Source: Planctomycetota bacterium (GTDB taxonomy: Bacteria > Planctomycetota > B15-G4). Taken from it: DNA of 64,000 bases. Positions 55,201 through 63,143 of this stretch are shown one piece after another. The stretch is taken from assembly GCA_029259745.1 (NCBI GenBank), contig JAJDEO010000061.1, positions 62,001 to 126,000 on the forward strand, given 5' to 3'. The notes beneath the pieces are model-generated. The model was not told the DNA's origin. It was given only the letters and a program-made list of their open reading frames with translations, and did no database searches. The first letter of the stretch is position 1. Each line of letters begins with the position of its first letter. A program made the position numbers and the translations under genes.

Positions 55201-55720
55201 CACCGGGGATCCCGGGCTCGCCGGCGTCCTGCACACCGTTGTCGTTGGTGTCACAGAAGACCGTGTCGCCGATCTGGCCGGGGCCGTCGTTGCAGGGGCC
55301 ATCGACGAGCAGCGTCGTGGTGTCGTTGGAGATGCCGAAGACCTTGGAGTCGGTCGGATCGATCGCAACGAACTGGAAGTAGACGGGGACGCCGATGAAG
55401 TCTTCGCGGCACTCGACGGGGATCGTGAGGCAGAGCTCACCACCCGGCGGGATCGTGAACTCCTGAATGACGAGCGGCTGGCCGACGCAGAGTTGGCCGA
55501 ACTTCGTCTGGGCGGGCTGCGTCTGCTCGATCGAGATCACGAGGAAGGCGCTGTAGTTCACGGGAGCCGTGAGGCAGGCCGTGAAGTCTTCGCCGATCGC
55601 AACGGTCGGCGAAGTTTCGAGGATGAAGCCGGGGTCGGCTGGGCAGCCCTGCGAGCTGGCCGCGTTCGCTCCAAGCGAAAGGGCCGCGCACGTGAGGGCA
55701 GCAGAGATGAGGGTGTTCAT
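52238..55720 (-). CDS. Exported protein with seven Cys-containing SdrD-B-like repeats
   Basis: Protein of 1160 residues. Signal peptide (ANA-A near 21), an N-terminal domain with several Cys (about 25-145), then seven SdrD-B-type Ca-binding domains of about 98 residues (about 148-925). Each begins IGDTVFCDTNDNGVQDAGEPGI or a close variant and contains GDDFT or ADDF, YLF and, in domains 1-6, DADFC. The C-terminus has two related domains of ~110 residues with CDGKVTELSLLYGG and EIHTSCSIPIG, then PKPTQLTMVYTGESC and EFHTSCSQPLN. It is probably a rod-like surface protein. Calcium and disulfides both seem to stabilise it, by inference. Confidence 0.88.
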   Translation of the reverse strand: MNTLISAALTCAALSLGANAASSQGCPADPGFILETSPTVAIGEDFTACLTAPVNYSAFLVISIEQTQPAQTKFGQLCVGQPLVIQEFTIPPGGELCLTIPVECREDFIGVPVYFQFVAIDPTDSKVFGISNDTTTLLVDGPCNDGPGQIGDTVFCDTNDNGVQDAGEPGIPGVLVTLTCAGPDNVLGTADDFTNFNITGDNGKYLFVDLEPDVCRVAVDPTTVPDGKVLGQCPLEFILQLDAGDAFLDADFCFITPAEIGDSVFCDLDGDGVQDAGEPGIEGVGVNLVCAGTDGVLGTADDFTSFTMTDANGNYLFTDVPPGACKVTVNPATAPPGKIPGDCPLEVVINLQPGASFLDADFCFVSVPATLGDTVFCDNNDNGVQDPGDPGIANVTVNLACAGADGVLGTADDYTDSTTTDADGMYLFEGIPAGSCEVSVDVSTVPDDKVAGACPTELLVTLEAAEVNLDADFCFTSPEPATVGDTVFCDTNGNGTQDAGEPGIAGVIVNVQCEGPDGVMGTADDFIDTTSTDSNGKYLFTNVPAGLCLVRVDVMSVPDDKQVGSCPTSFKPELAPGDVFLDADFCFENKPSEIGDTVFCDNNNNGVQDAGDPGLPGVVVNLLCAGPDGVFGTTDDIEGTQTTDANGNYLFMGLPPGACKVTVDPTSVPDDKLPGVCPDEFAVDLAANDSFLDADFCYVTPATVGDTVYCDDNDNGVQDIGEPGIAGAVIKLLCAGPDGVIGTADDIKDSTVTDGDGFYLFTDVPPGLCNVSVDIGSVPNKTPGVCPTDVSMSLDPGDAFLDADFCFVVECSGLIGDYIFKDVDGDSLQSAGDIGLEGVKVSLLDADGNVIGMTMTDSAGFYVFEGLCAGTYSVEVDTSTVPSNLAPVLCELGNDAELDSNCSPATTTLATNGDMDLSLDFGFGACGECDGKVTELSLLYGGDDALDVVIKDKDSNVVFDGILQPGELFTIVHHPSESTFGSKMKLFTNGQEFLEIHTSCSIPIGVGSVFGDFTVIAGASKNGGFFCDTSNVVCGNGGPKPTQLTMVYTGESCAATSTTQNPDKVECDGDPAFAPVVHIKAFKDSNKVWFEGDVALGEEFVLDTANAGESKFGSATFVTIKSLNGNVLQEIEFHTSCSQPLNLGDQFGSLVLVGSAVVDD
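52950..55279 (-). repeat. Seven tandem ~300-bp coding repeats
   Basis: Each unit encodes one SdrD-B-like domain. Units 1-6 are close to each other and share four Cys positions (VFCD, TCAG, CP and DADFC); unit 7 (IGDYIFKDVDGDSLQSAGD) is diverged and lacks most of them. Such direct repeats may change copy number by recombination. Confidence 0.8.
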
Positions 55721-55807
55721 GGGTCAGTATCCCAGGAGTCGGTCGAGTCCATACAAGCGGTGGGGATTATGCAGGCGTCGAGTTTTCACGCTCCTTAAAT
55801 TTCCCGT

Positions 55808-55871
55808 GTGCCCCGGAGCGAAATGCCCCCGGAAGGAGATGTGCCCAGAACGCGACGCCCCGGAACGCGAC
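55808..55871. repeat. Four degenerate ~16-bp tandem units
   Basis: Four units of 15-17 bases with pattern G-T/C-GCCC-C/A-GGAA-or-GAAC-x-CGAC can be read, the last two sharing GAACGCGAC. They lie between the start of the SdrD-B-like gene and the end of the hydrolase gene, in the region expected to control the former. Simple coincidence in GC-rich DNA cannot be excluded. Confidence 0.35.
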
Positions 55872-55874
55872 GCC

Positions 55875-56573
55875 TCAGCGCTCCGCGAGCCAGGCCCGCA
55901 TGTCCCCACGCATTGTATCCGTGATGTGGTGGCCCGTGTCTTTGTAGAGCTTCAGTGAGACTTCGGCCCCGTGCGCCGTGAGCACCTCGGCACCGTGGCG
56001 CGCGGCGTCGGCGCCGATTGCCTCGTCATCCTCGCCGTGCTGCAGCAGAACCGGCTTGCCTGCGACGCGCGGGAGCTCGTCGGTCAGCACCTCGTCCTTC
56101 AAGCGCCCGGCCTGGCCGATCCACCCGGCCACGCGCTCGGCGTGCCGCACGGCCGTCATCTGCGCGAGGTAGCAGCCCTGGGAGAAGCCCATGAGGTAGA
56201 CGCGCGAGGCGTCGGCGCCCGTGGTGTCGAGCACACGATCGATGAGGCGCCAGAGGGCCTCTTCGGCCAGCGCGACGCTCTCGAGGAAGGCGTCCTGGTC
56301 GCCGGTGTAGAGGTACCAGCCGTACCCGAGGCGGATCGGCCGGTCGGGCTTGCGGACTTCGTGCGCGTGGAAGCCGTCGGGGAATGCCGCGTGGAAGTGC
56401 GCGGGGATCGCGCCGCGCAGGTAGTGACGATGACGTTCACCCGACTCGCCCTGTCCGTGCAGCGCGACGATCAGCGGCGCCTCGGCCTGGCCCTCACGTG
56501 CCGTCACGATCTCGCATGAACTCTGCCTCGTGAAGGGCACGGTGATGTTGAGCGGCGGGGCGGGGGTGGTCAT
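55875..56573 (-). CDS. Alpha/beta hydrolase (phospholipase/carboxylesterase-like)
   Basis: Protein of 232 residues with the alpha/beta hydrolase pattern. IVALHGQGESGERH forms the oxyanion region, GFSQG the nucleophile elbow (Ser in VYLMGFSQGCYLAQM), LLQHGEDDEAI the Asp, and DTGHHIT the His. This order and the LHGQGE start fit the small carboxylesterase/phospholipase group. There is no signal peptide, so it is cytoplasmic. The ATG at 56573 was chosen because the longer frame is the antisense shadow of the SDR gene. It is divergent from that gene by about 100 bases. Confidence 0.87.
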   Translation of the reverse strand: MTTPAPPLNITVPFTRQSSCEIVTAREGQAEAPLIVALHGQGESGERHRHYLRGAIPAHFHAAFPDGFHAHEVRKPDRPIRLGYGWYLYTGDQDAFLESVALAEEALWRLIDRVLDTTGADASRVYLMGFSQGCYLAQMTAVRHAERVAGWIGQAGRLKDEVLTDELPRVAGKPVLLQHGEDDEAIGADAARHGAEVLTAHGAEVSLKLYKDTGHHITDTMRGDMRAWLAER

Positions 56574-56672
56574 CGACGGTGCGCCAAGGGAGGGGGGACT
56601 CTTCGCGTCGTCGCGATCGTGACGGGAACGCGGTTGCGCGCGAGGCCGTCGACCGCGAGAGTCTTCGAGGTC

Positions 56673-57680
56673 ATGAACGCATCGTCCCAAGTCGCGATCA
56701 CCGGTGTCACGGGCTTCGTCGGCACGGCCCTCGCCAAGCGCCTGCGCGAGGCTGGGTTCGCCGTGCGCGGGCTCGCTCGCACGACGTCCGACCCCGACAC
56801 CATCGCGTGGTTGGAACGCCTCGGTGTCGAGATCGTGCGCGGCGACGTCACCGAGCCCGAGTCGCTCGTCCCGCTGCTGAGCGATGTCGACCTGGCGATC
56901 CACTCGGCTGCCGTCATCGCGTATCGGCGACGGCTCTGGGGACAGATGGCGCATGTCAACGTGATCGGCACGCGCCACGTCGTGCGCGCGTGTCTCGATC
57001 TCCGTGTGCGTCGCCTCGTCCACGTCTCGAGCATCGCCGCCGTCGGCATCTCGGACGATCGCACGCTCATGAACGAGGGCTCGGAGTTCAACGCGGCTCC
57101 GCTCGATGCCGCATACTTCGACACGAAGCACCAAGCGGAGATCGAAGTCGGCGGCGGACTCCACCGTGGACTCGACGCCGTCGTCGTCAATCCCGGCGCG
57201 ATCTACGGGGCCTCCGTCGCGAAGAGCAACAGCTCGCGCGTGATCGCGGAGGTCGTACGGCGGCGTCCGGGCTTCGTGCCCACCGGCGGTGTCAACGTCG
57301 TCCCGCTCGAGACGGTCGTGCAGGGCATCCTCGCGGCCGCCGACTTCGGACGCCGCGCACATCGCTACATCCTCGGCGGTGAGAACGTCGAACTCGCCGA
57401 CCTCGTCACACGCATCGGACGCGCGGCCGGGATCGAACTGGCTCCGCGCACGTTCGGGAAGCACTGGCGCGCTCCGATCCGCGCGGCGATGAATCTCGTC
57501 GAGCCGTTCGTGCCGGATGCGACGTGGTATGCGCCGGACATGTGCGCAGCCTTCGGTCGCTACATGTGGTTCGACACGACGCGCATGGAGACGGAGCTGA
57601 AGCTCTCGCCCGGCGGTGTCGACGCTTGCCTCGAAGACACCGTGCGCCAGCTGCGCAGCGACGGCCGCCTCGCGAGCTGA
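56673..57680 (+). CDS. NAD(P)-dependent epimerase/dehydratase (extended SDR)
   Basis: Protein of 335 residues of the extended short-chain dehydrogenase type: Rossmann motif GVTGFVG near the start, SAAVIAYRR, LVHVSSIAAVG (active Ser) and YFDTK (catalytic Tyr and Lys). Similarity to 3-beta-hydroxysteroid dehydrogenase/HpnA-like dihydroflavonol reductases is suggested by NPGAIYGASV and YILGGENVELADLV. The substrate is unknown. A GTG at 56619 would give a longer form, but the ATG at 56673 directly precedes the conserved start. Confidence 0.85.
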   Translation: MNASSQVAITGVTGFVGTALAKRLREAGFAVRGLARTTSDPDTIAWLERLGVEIVRGDVTEPESLVPLLSDVDLAIHSAAVIAYRRRLWGQMAHVNVIGTRHVVRACLDLRVRRLVHVSSIAAVGISDDRTLMNEGSEFNAAPLDAAYFDTKHQAEIEVGGGLHRGLDAVVVNPGAIYGASVAKSNSSRVIAEVVRRRPGFVPTGGVNVVPLETVVQGILAAADFGRRAHRYILGGENVELADLVTRIGRAAGIELAPRTFGKHWRAPIRAAMNLVEPFVPDATWYAPDMCAAFGRYMWFDTTRMETELKLSPGGVDACLEDTVRQLRSDGRLAS

Positions 57681-57714
57681 CCCCGGGCCGACGATCCCCC
57701 GTGAAGCACTCGGG

Positions 57715-59718
57715 CTACTCGACCAGGTTCACCGTGATGTGCTCGTTCTGTCCCGACTGCAGGCGCGTCCAGTTGCGCTCCGGCTCCATGCCGCTTTGGA
57801 CGCTCGGCTTCGCGAGGTGTCCGGCGAGCTCGAGGCTCGAGCGCAGATGTCCGCCGAAACCCAGCGTCTTCGAGTACGCCATGGCGTGATAGTCGCCGGG
57901 CCCGAGGCGGTCGAAGACGAACGCGCCTTCGCTGTTCGTCGTCGTGCGACGTGAGGTCTGTCGTCCGCGCTGTGTGAGGAAGACCGTGGTGCCCACAACC
58001 GGCAGGCCGCCTCCGTCGAGCACATAGCCCTGGAGCGTCGCCGAGCGGGGGATGATGACGGTGCCGAGGTCGGTCGTCTCGCCGGCCCGAGCGACGACGT
58101 CATCGATGCGTTCGACGGCGTGGTCGGGCTGGTTCACCTCGACCTGGTAGGTCATCTCGGTGACCGGGTCGAGCGTGAAACGCCCCTCGCCGTCTGTCGT
58201 CGTTTCGAGCAACCAAGGCTGCTGTCCGCTCGATCCGCGGAAGAGTGGGTCGGCCGACTCCTTGTTCGGATGCATCGAGATCGCGACGCCCTTGATCGGA
58301 CGATCGATGTCGTCCACGACCCGCCCGACGATCCGTGCAGCCGCGACGAGCTCGAGCTGCACACCGTAGAGGTCCTGGGCCTGCTTGATTCGGATCGGCT
58401 CCGACACGGTGAGTGCGAAGCCGGGCGCCCAAGCTTCCAGCGTGTAGAAGCCAGGGTCGAGGTTCGTGAGCGAGAAGGCGCCGTCGGCGTTCTGGACGCG
58501 CTGCATCGTGCTCGACGCCTCGGCGAAGTCGGCACGCCGCTTCCCGAAGCGTGCTCGGAAGTCGAAGCGGGTGATGGGTGCGCCGTCGTCGGTGCGTACG
58601 ACGCCGTGCATCGTTCCGCGGCGCTTCAGCGAGATGAGCACCTCGTCGCTCGATCCGGCATTCACGCCGTTCTTGGTGACGCCGGTGTATTCGTCATGCG
58701 AGACGCGCAACGAGTAGACACCTGGCGCGAGGTTGTTCATCGCGAAGCTGCCGTCCTTCGCCGACAGCGCTGCGCCGAGGCCGGCACTCTTCTGACCGAT
58801 CGGCAGGGCTTCGACGAGCGCGCCTTCGAGCGCGAGCCCTTCGGGAGCGACGACGATGCGTCCGAAGATCGGTGCCGGCGGTTCGAGGACGACGCGCACC
58901 TCGATGCGGCGCGCGTCGTTTCCGGCTGTCGTGAACGGCTTGTACTGACTCGCGAAGCCCTCTGCTTCCACGAAGACGGCGCCGGATGCGCGCGCGACGT
59001 TCACGATCTCGAACCGTCCTTCGTCGTCGGTGATGACTTCACGCAGCGCAGGTTCGACCTTGCCCTGTGGCGTCAGCTCCGGAAGTCCGTCGAACAGCCC
59101 GAGACGCGCGCCGACGACGGGGCGACTGCTGCCGTCGCGCACGCTGCCGACGAGCACGATTCCGGGCTCGGCGATGATGGTTCCGACGTTCGTCGTCGCG
59201 TCGGGACGGACGCTGAACGGGCCGGCGTCCGTGCGTGCGAACTCGTCGCCGCGTACGCGCACGATGAGCTGCGAGCTCGTCGGGATGCCGTCGAGTTCGA
59301 ACTGTCCCATGGCATCCGTCTCCGCGCTGCTGCGCACGAGCAGCGCAAGGCCGGCGGGCAGGTCGATCCCGCTGATGCGTTGACCTTCGTGCACGGTCAC
59401 GACGGCCCCGGGGATGGGCAGACGGTCGCGGTTGACGACCCGTCCGCGAATCCCGCCGCGCCGCGCGCCGAGGTCGATCACGCCCGTCGACTCGGCGTTC
59501 GCTTCCGGCGGGACGACGTCCGTCGTGTCGATCGGCACGGGAATGTCGGGCTCGCCGGGCCCCGGCCGGGGACCGACCGTCGGCATCTCGACCAAGTCGA
59601 CGTCTGGTGTCGACGGTCCGCTCGTCGGGCCGATCAGATCGAGTTGCCAGACCGCGAAAGCGATGCCAGCCACGAGGGCGAGGCCGAGGAGGGGGAGCAG
59701 GGGAGATCGACGGGCCAT
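57715..59718 (-). CDS. Membrane-anchored protein with CarboxypepD_reg-like repeats
   Basis: Protein of 667 residues: basic start, one hydrophobic segment (about 5-25), then a Pro-rich linker and about seven beta-sandwich modules of the CarboxypepD_reg type. Examples are GIRGRVVNRDRLPIPGAVVTVHEG with DAMGQFELDGIPTSS, RIVGRVVDDIDRPIKGVAIS with TDGEGRFTLDPV, and LQGYVLDGGGLPVVGTTVFL with NSEGAFVFDRLGPGDYHAMAY. No enzyme domain was seen. It is similar in plan to the genes at 6568 and 12925. The ATG at 59718 puts the signal segment at the N-terminus. Confidence 0.77.
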   Translation of the reverse strand: MARRSPLLPLLGLALVAGIAFAVWQLDLIGPTSGPSTPDVDLVEMPTVGPRPGPGEPDIPVPIDTTDVVPPEANAESTGVIDLGARRGGIRGRVVNRDRLPIPGAVVTVHEGQRISGIDLPAGLALLVRSSAETDAMGQFELDGIPTSSQLIVRVRGDEFARTDAGPFSVRPDATTNVGTIIAEPGIVLVGSVRDGSSRPVVGARLGLFDGLPELTPQGKVEPALREVITDDEGRFEIVNVARASGAVFVEAEGFASQYKPFTTAGNDARRIEVRVVLEPPAPIFGRIVVAPEGLALEGALVEALPIGQKSAGLGAALSAKDGSFAMNNLAPGVYSLRVSHDEYTGVTKNGVNAGSSDEVLISLKRRGTMHGVVRTDDGAPITRFDFRARFGKRRADFAEASSTMQRVQNADGAFSLTNLDPGFYTLEAWAPGFALTVSEPIRIKQAQDLYGVQLELVAAARIVGRVVDDIDRPIKGVAISMHPNKESADPLFRGSSGQQPWLLETTTDGEGRFTLDPVTEMTYQVEVNQPDHAVERIDDVVARAGETTDLGTVIIPRSATLQGYVLDGGGLPVVGTTVFLTQRGRQTSRRTTTNSEGAFVFDRLGPGDYHAMAYSKTLGFGGHLRSSLELAGHLAKPSVQSGMEPERNWTRLQSGQNEHITVNLVE

Positions 59719-59913
59719 GGTGTGCTGACGTGCCGAGGAGGCGAACTGTGGGGCCGAATCACGCGGCGTGGCTCCAGGTGGGCCACGACCGGTCGCGCGA
59801 TGCGCGTCCAGATACGGGCTGGACTCCCCTGAAGGGATGAGCATAATCCCGGGATTCTCCGGGGTCCACGTGGGGCGAACTCACGTGACGCGACAGCGCC
59901 CCCCGGAACGCGT

Positions 59914-59991
59914 GGTCCCATCGTCTAGCCAGGTCTAGGACAGCTGCCTCTCACGCAGCAGACAGGGGTTCGAATCCCCTTGGGACTACCA
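59914..59991 (+). tRNA. tRNA-Glu (CTC)
   Basis: Cloverleaf of 78 nt. Acceptor GGTCCCA (59914-59920) pairs with TGGGACT (one G-U at the first pair), then A and encoded CCA ending at 59991. Anticodon stem GCTGC/GCAGC holds the loop CTCTCAC with anticodon CTC (59950-59952). The T-arm is GGGGTTCGAATCCCC. Confidence 0.95.
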
Positions 59992-60069
59992 TTCACCCTC
60001 CCGCGGCCTCCCGGCCGGCGACGGGTGCCCGGCCCGAACCGCGGGCAACGCTCAGGACGGGACCAACCG

Positions 60070-60633
60070 ATGGGCACGCCTGCCACGACCGAGGTTTCCG
60101 ATAGGCCGAGCGCGGTGGCGGGGAACGTCATCCTGATCGGTCCGCGTGCGGCGGGGAAGTCGACGGTGGGCGCGGCCTGGGCCACGGCGCTCGGAATCGC
60201 GTTCGTGGACCTCGACGAAGAGCTCGGAAGGAGGGCTGGCCAGCCTGCCGCCGGCGTGCTCGCGGCCGAGGGCGAGGTTGAGTTTCGTCGGCGCGAGTCC
60301 GAAGTGCTCCTGTGGGCCGCGGGCCTGCGAGAGCACGTGGTCGCCACCGGCGGTGGGGCGGTGCTCCATGCCGAAGCCTTCAAGCGGCTCGCGGCCACGG
60401 GGCTCGTCGTGGCGCTCATACCCTCCGTCGAGACACTCATCGAACGCCAGCGGCACGCCCCGCGGCCGGCGCTCCGACCCGGTGCCCTGGAGGACGAGGT
60501 GCGAACTCTGCTGGCCGAACGCGAGGATCTGTACCGGTCTGCGGCCCAGATCATCGTCGTTGACGACCTGGCGGTCTCTATACTGGACCGCCTGCAGTCA
60601 GCCGGCGAGTCCCGGAGATCGGCGCGCGATTGA
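60070..60633 (+). CDS. aroK: Shikimate kinase
   Basis: Phosphorylates shikimate in aromatic amino-acid synthesis. The 187 residues carry P-loop GPRAAGKST (24-32), the shikimate-binding DLDEEL (47-52), EFRRRE (71-76), GGGAV (95-99) and the lid/R-P-A-L region PRPALRPG. The ATG at 60070 gives a normal length; the longer frame runs back into tRNA-Glu. Its stop overlaps the start of the following gene. Confidence 0.92.
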   Translation: MGTPATTEVSDRPSAVAGNVILIGPRAAGKSTVGAAWATALGIAFVDLDEELGRRAGQPAAGVLAAEGEVEFRRRESEVLLWAAGLREHVVATGGGAVLHAEAFKRLAATGLVVALIPSVETLIERQRHAPRPALRPGALEDEVRTLLAEREDLYRSAAQIIVVDDLAVSILDRLQSAGESRRSARD

Positions 60634-63143
60634 AGACACCTTCGACATCACTCGAGGATCGTCCTTGGACGAGGCGGCTGCGGTGTGCCCTCGCGGCGCT
60701 CGCGCTCGTCGGGGCCCTGGGATCCGGGGTCTCGGCCGGCCAGGTCGTCGACGCCTCGATCGAGGAAGCGCGTCGGGCGCTGCTGGCCGGCATCGCCGAG
60801 CGCGATGAGCTCAGCCTCCACGCCAGCCTCCTGATCGACAGCCGCGACCTCACCACGCTCGCCGAGGTGCTCGACGTCCACCGCGTCGAGTCATCGGCTG
60901 ATGCCGTGCTCGCCACGCTCAGTGCGCTGGGCGTACGCGGAGAGCCGGGCCTCGTCTCGTCGCTCATCCGACTCGCGGCCGCATCGGACAACGAGGCGAT
61001 CGCGACACGCGCGGCTGACACGATCGTGATCCTGGCCCGCGAACACGCCGACGTCGTCGCCCGCCTGCGCGCCTGGGCCGTCGACACGTCCATGCGCAGC
61101 GCCGACGAACGCGTACTCTGCGTGCGTGCGCTCGGCGCCTCGCGCAACCTCACGGCCGTCCCCGACCTCATCGATCTCGTCGGTGGGCCACTGGGCGACG
61201 AGGCTCACAACGCGCTTGTCGTACTCACAGGTCACAGTCTCACACTCGCCGACACGGCGGCCTGGCGCGAGTTCTGGGAACCGCGCCAGTCGTTGTCGCG
61301 CGAAGAACTCCTCGAGAACGAACTCGAGCGACTCCGCACGGCACCTCGGCGCGCGTTCCAGCAGCGCGAGCAGCAGCTCGAGCAACGCCTTTCGGAGAAG
61401 GACGCCGAGATCGAGCGCATGACGCTGCTCTACATCGGCACGGACGTCGACCGTCTCGCAGCAGCGCTCGAACACGAGAGTCGTGGCATCCGCATCGAAG
61501 TCGCGCGCCGCCTGCGCGCACGTGCAGGCGAACCGGTGAGCGCGAATGCCTTGCCGATGCTCGTGCGGCGGCTGGTGGGGCGCTCGACGTTGCTCGAGCC
61601 CGGTGCGGTCGACGGTGATGTCAACGCGGGTGCCAGCGGTGTCGTCGCGTCCGATGGGACGGCGCTGACCGAGGACGCCAAGACGGAACGCGACCCCGAA
61701 GTGCGCGCGATGCTCGTCGAGGCGCTCGGGAAGATCGGGCGTCTGCAGGACGGGGTCGCTGCGGTGCTGCTCGACGAACTCGAGTCGCCCTACGCCGTCG
61801 TCTCGGCGGCGGCCGTGCGTGCGCTCGGGCATCAACGCAATCGCCCCGAGATCGTGCAGCCGCTGCTCTCCGCGATCAGTGCCGTCGCCGTCGACGGCGA
61901 GCTGCTGGTCGGGGCTCTGCAGACGATCGCCGCGAACAATCCCGACGAGTCCGTGCTGCCGCGCATCAAGCGCTGGCTCCAGAGCGACAACACGCCCGAA
62001 GTCCGCGAGGCCGCCGTGCTCGCCGCGCTTGCCACGCCCGACGTCGGCGCCGCGCTCGGCGTCATCTCGCTCGACGACCGCGAGAGCGGCGTGCGTCTGC
62101 GCATCGCGCGCGGGCTCGCCGACGCCGCCGGCGGCCTCGGTCAGGGGCCCGTCCACACGCAGGTCGGCAACGCGCTCTTCCGCCTTCTCGGCGACGACGA
62201 CCTCAACGTGCGCGCCGAAGCGGCCTCGGCCCTCGGTGCCTGGGGCGGGGAGTCGGCACTCGACTGGCTCGCCGAGCGCTCGCGCCGCGAGTCGGAAGCG
62301 TCCGTGCTCAAGAAGATCGTCGCCGCGCTCGGCAAGCTCGGGCGTCTCGAGGCCGTCGACCACATCGGTCGTGTCTGCGGTCAGCAGGTCATCGGTCAAC
62401 GCACCGAGATCGTCGAAACCGCGCAGAATGCGATCGAGCTGATCGGCGCCAACAGCAGTGCCGCCGAGTGGCTCGCGATCGGACGCTCGCTGTCGACGGT
62501 GAAGGCTTACGGTCTGTCGTCTTGGGCTCTGTCGGAGATGGAGCGGCGCTTCGGAGCCTCGCCCGAGCACAGCGTCGTTCTCGAGGAAGCCAAGGGACTG
62601 CACGCCAGGGTGCTCTTCGAAGACGGCCGCTGGGACGAGTCGCGCTCGGTCCTCCGCGAGCTGCACGGGGACGGCGCGCGGTTTCCCGAGTTCAACCTGC
62701 GGCTCAAACTGCTTGCGCGCACGAACGAGTTCCTCGGCGACTACAACGAGGCCGCCGAGTACGACATGAAGCTGCTGAAGGCCACACCCGAGGGTGACGT
62801 GACGCGCTTCGAAGTCCAGCGCGACGCGGTGCGCACGCTGTTCCAGTCCCGCGACTACAACACGGCCGAGTTCTGGCTCGACGACCTGATCAGCAAGGCC
62901 GAGCAACGCGATGAGCCCGAACCGATCCTCGTCGACCTCCTCTTCTCGAAGGCCGAGATCCTCGAGAAGCTCAAGCGCAGTGACGAACTCGACACGCTGA
63001 TCAAGCGCCTCGACCGACTCGTCGACGGCGACGAATCGCGTGCGCGTCTCGCAGACCTGCGCCGCCGGATCGCCGGCCGCGACACGTCGCGCGCCGATAC
63101 TCCTGGGTCCGCGCCGCCCCTCGGCGCTGTGAGAACCGGATGA
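60630..63143 (+). CDS. Exported HEAT-repeat/TPR protein
   Basis: Protein of 837 residues with a signal-like N-terminus (LRCALAALALVGALGSGVSAGQ). Many HEAT-type helical repeats follow (MLVEALGKIGRLQDGVAAVLLDELES; NVRAEAASALGAWGGESALDWL; VLKKIVAALGKLGRLEAVDHIGR), with a charged coiled region at about 230-270 and TPR-like helices near the end (EFLGDYNEAAEYDMKLLKATPEG; FSKAEILEKLKRSDELDTLIKR). Translation appears to start at a TTG (60630) that overlaps the aroK stop, since no ATG or GTG lies before the signal segment. Its stop overlaps the trkA start. It is probably a periplasmic protein-binding scaffold; no enzyme motif. Confidence 0.75.
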   Translation: MKTPSTSLEDRPWTRRLRCALAALALVGALGSGVSAGQVVDASIEEARRALLAGIAERDELSLHASLLIDSRDLTTLAEVLDVHRVESSADAVLATLSALGVRGEPGLVSSLIRLAAASDNEAIATRAADTIVILAREHADVVARLRAWAVDTSMRSADERVLCVRALGASRNLTAVPDLIDLVGGPLGDEAHNALVVLTGHSLTLADTAAWREFWEPRQSLSREELLENELERLRTAPRRAFQQREQQLEQRLSEKDAEIERMTLLYIGTDVDRLAAALEHESRGIRIEVARRLRARAGEPVSANALPMLVRRLVGRSTLLEPGAVDGDVNAGASGVVASDGTALTEDAKTERDPEVRAMLVEALGKIGRLQDGVAAVLLDELESPYAVVSAAAVRALGHQRNRPEIVQPLLSAISAVAVDGELLVGALQTIAANNPDESVLPRIKRWLQSDNTPEVREAAVLAALATPDVGAALGVISLDDRESGVRLRIARGLADAAGGLGQGPVHTQVGNALFRLLGDDDLNVRAEAASALGAWGGESALDWLAERSRRESEASVLKKIVAALGKLGRLEAVDHIGRVCGQQVIGQRTEIVETAQNAIELIGANSSAAEWLAIGRSLSTVKAYGLSSWALSEMERRFGASPEHSVVLEEAKGLHARVLFEDGRWDESRSVLRELHGDGARFPEFNLRLKLLARTNEFLGDYNEAAEYDMKLLKATPEGDVTRFEVQRDAVRTLFQSRDYNTAEFWLDDLISKAEQRDEPEPILVDLLFSKAEILEKLKRSDELDTLIKRLDRLVDGDESRARLADLRRRIAGRDTSRADTPGSAPPLGAVRTG

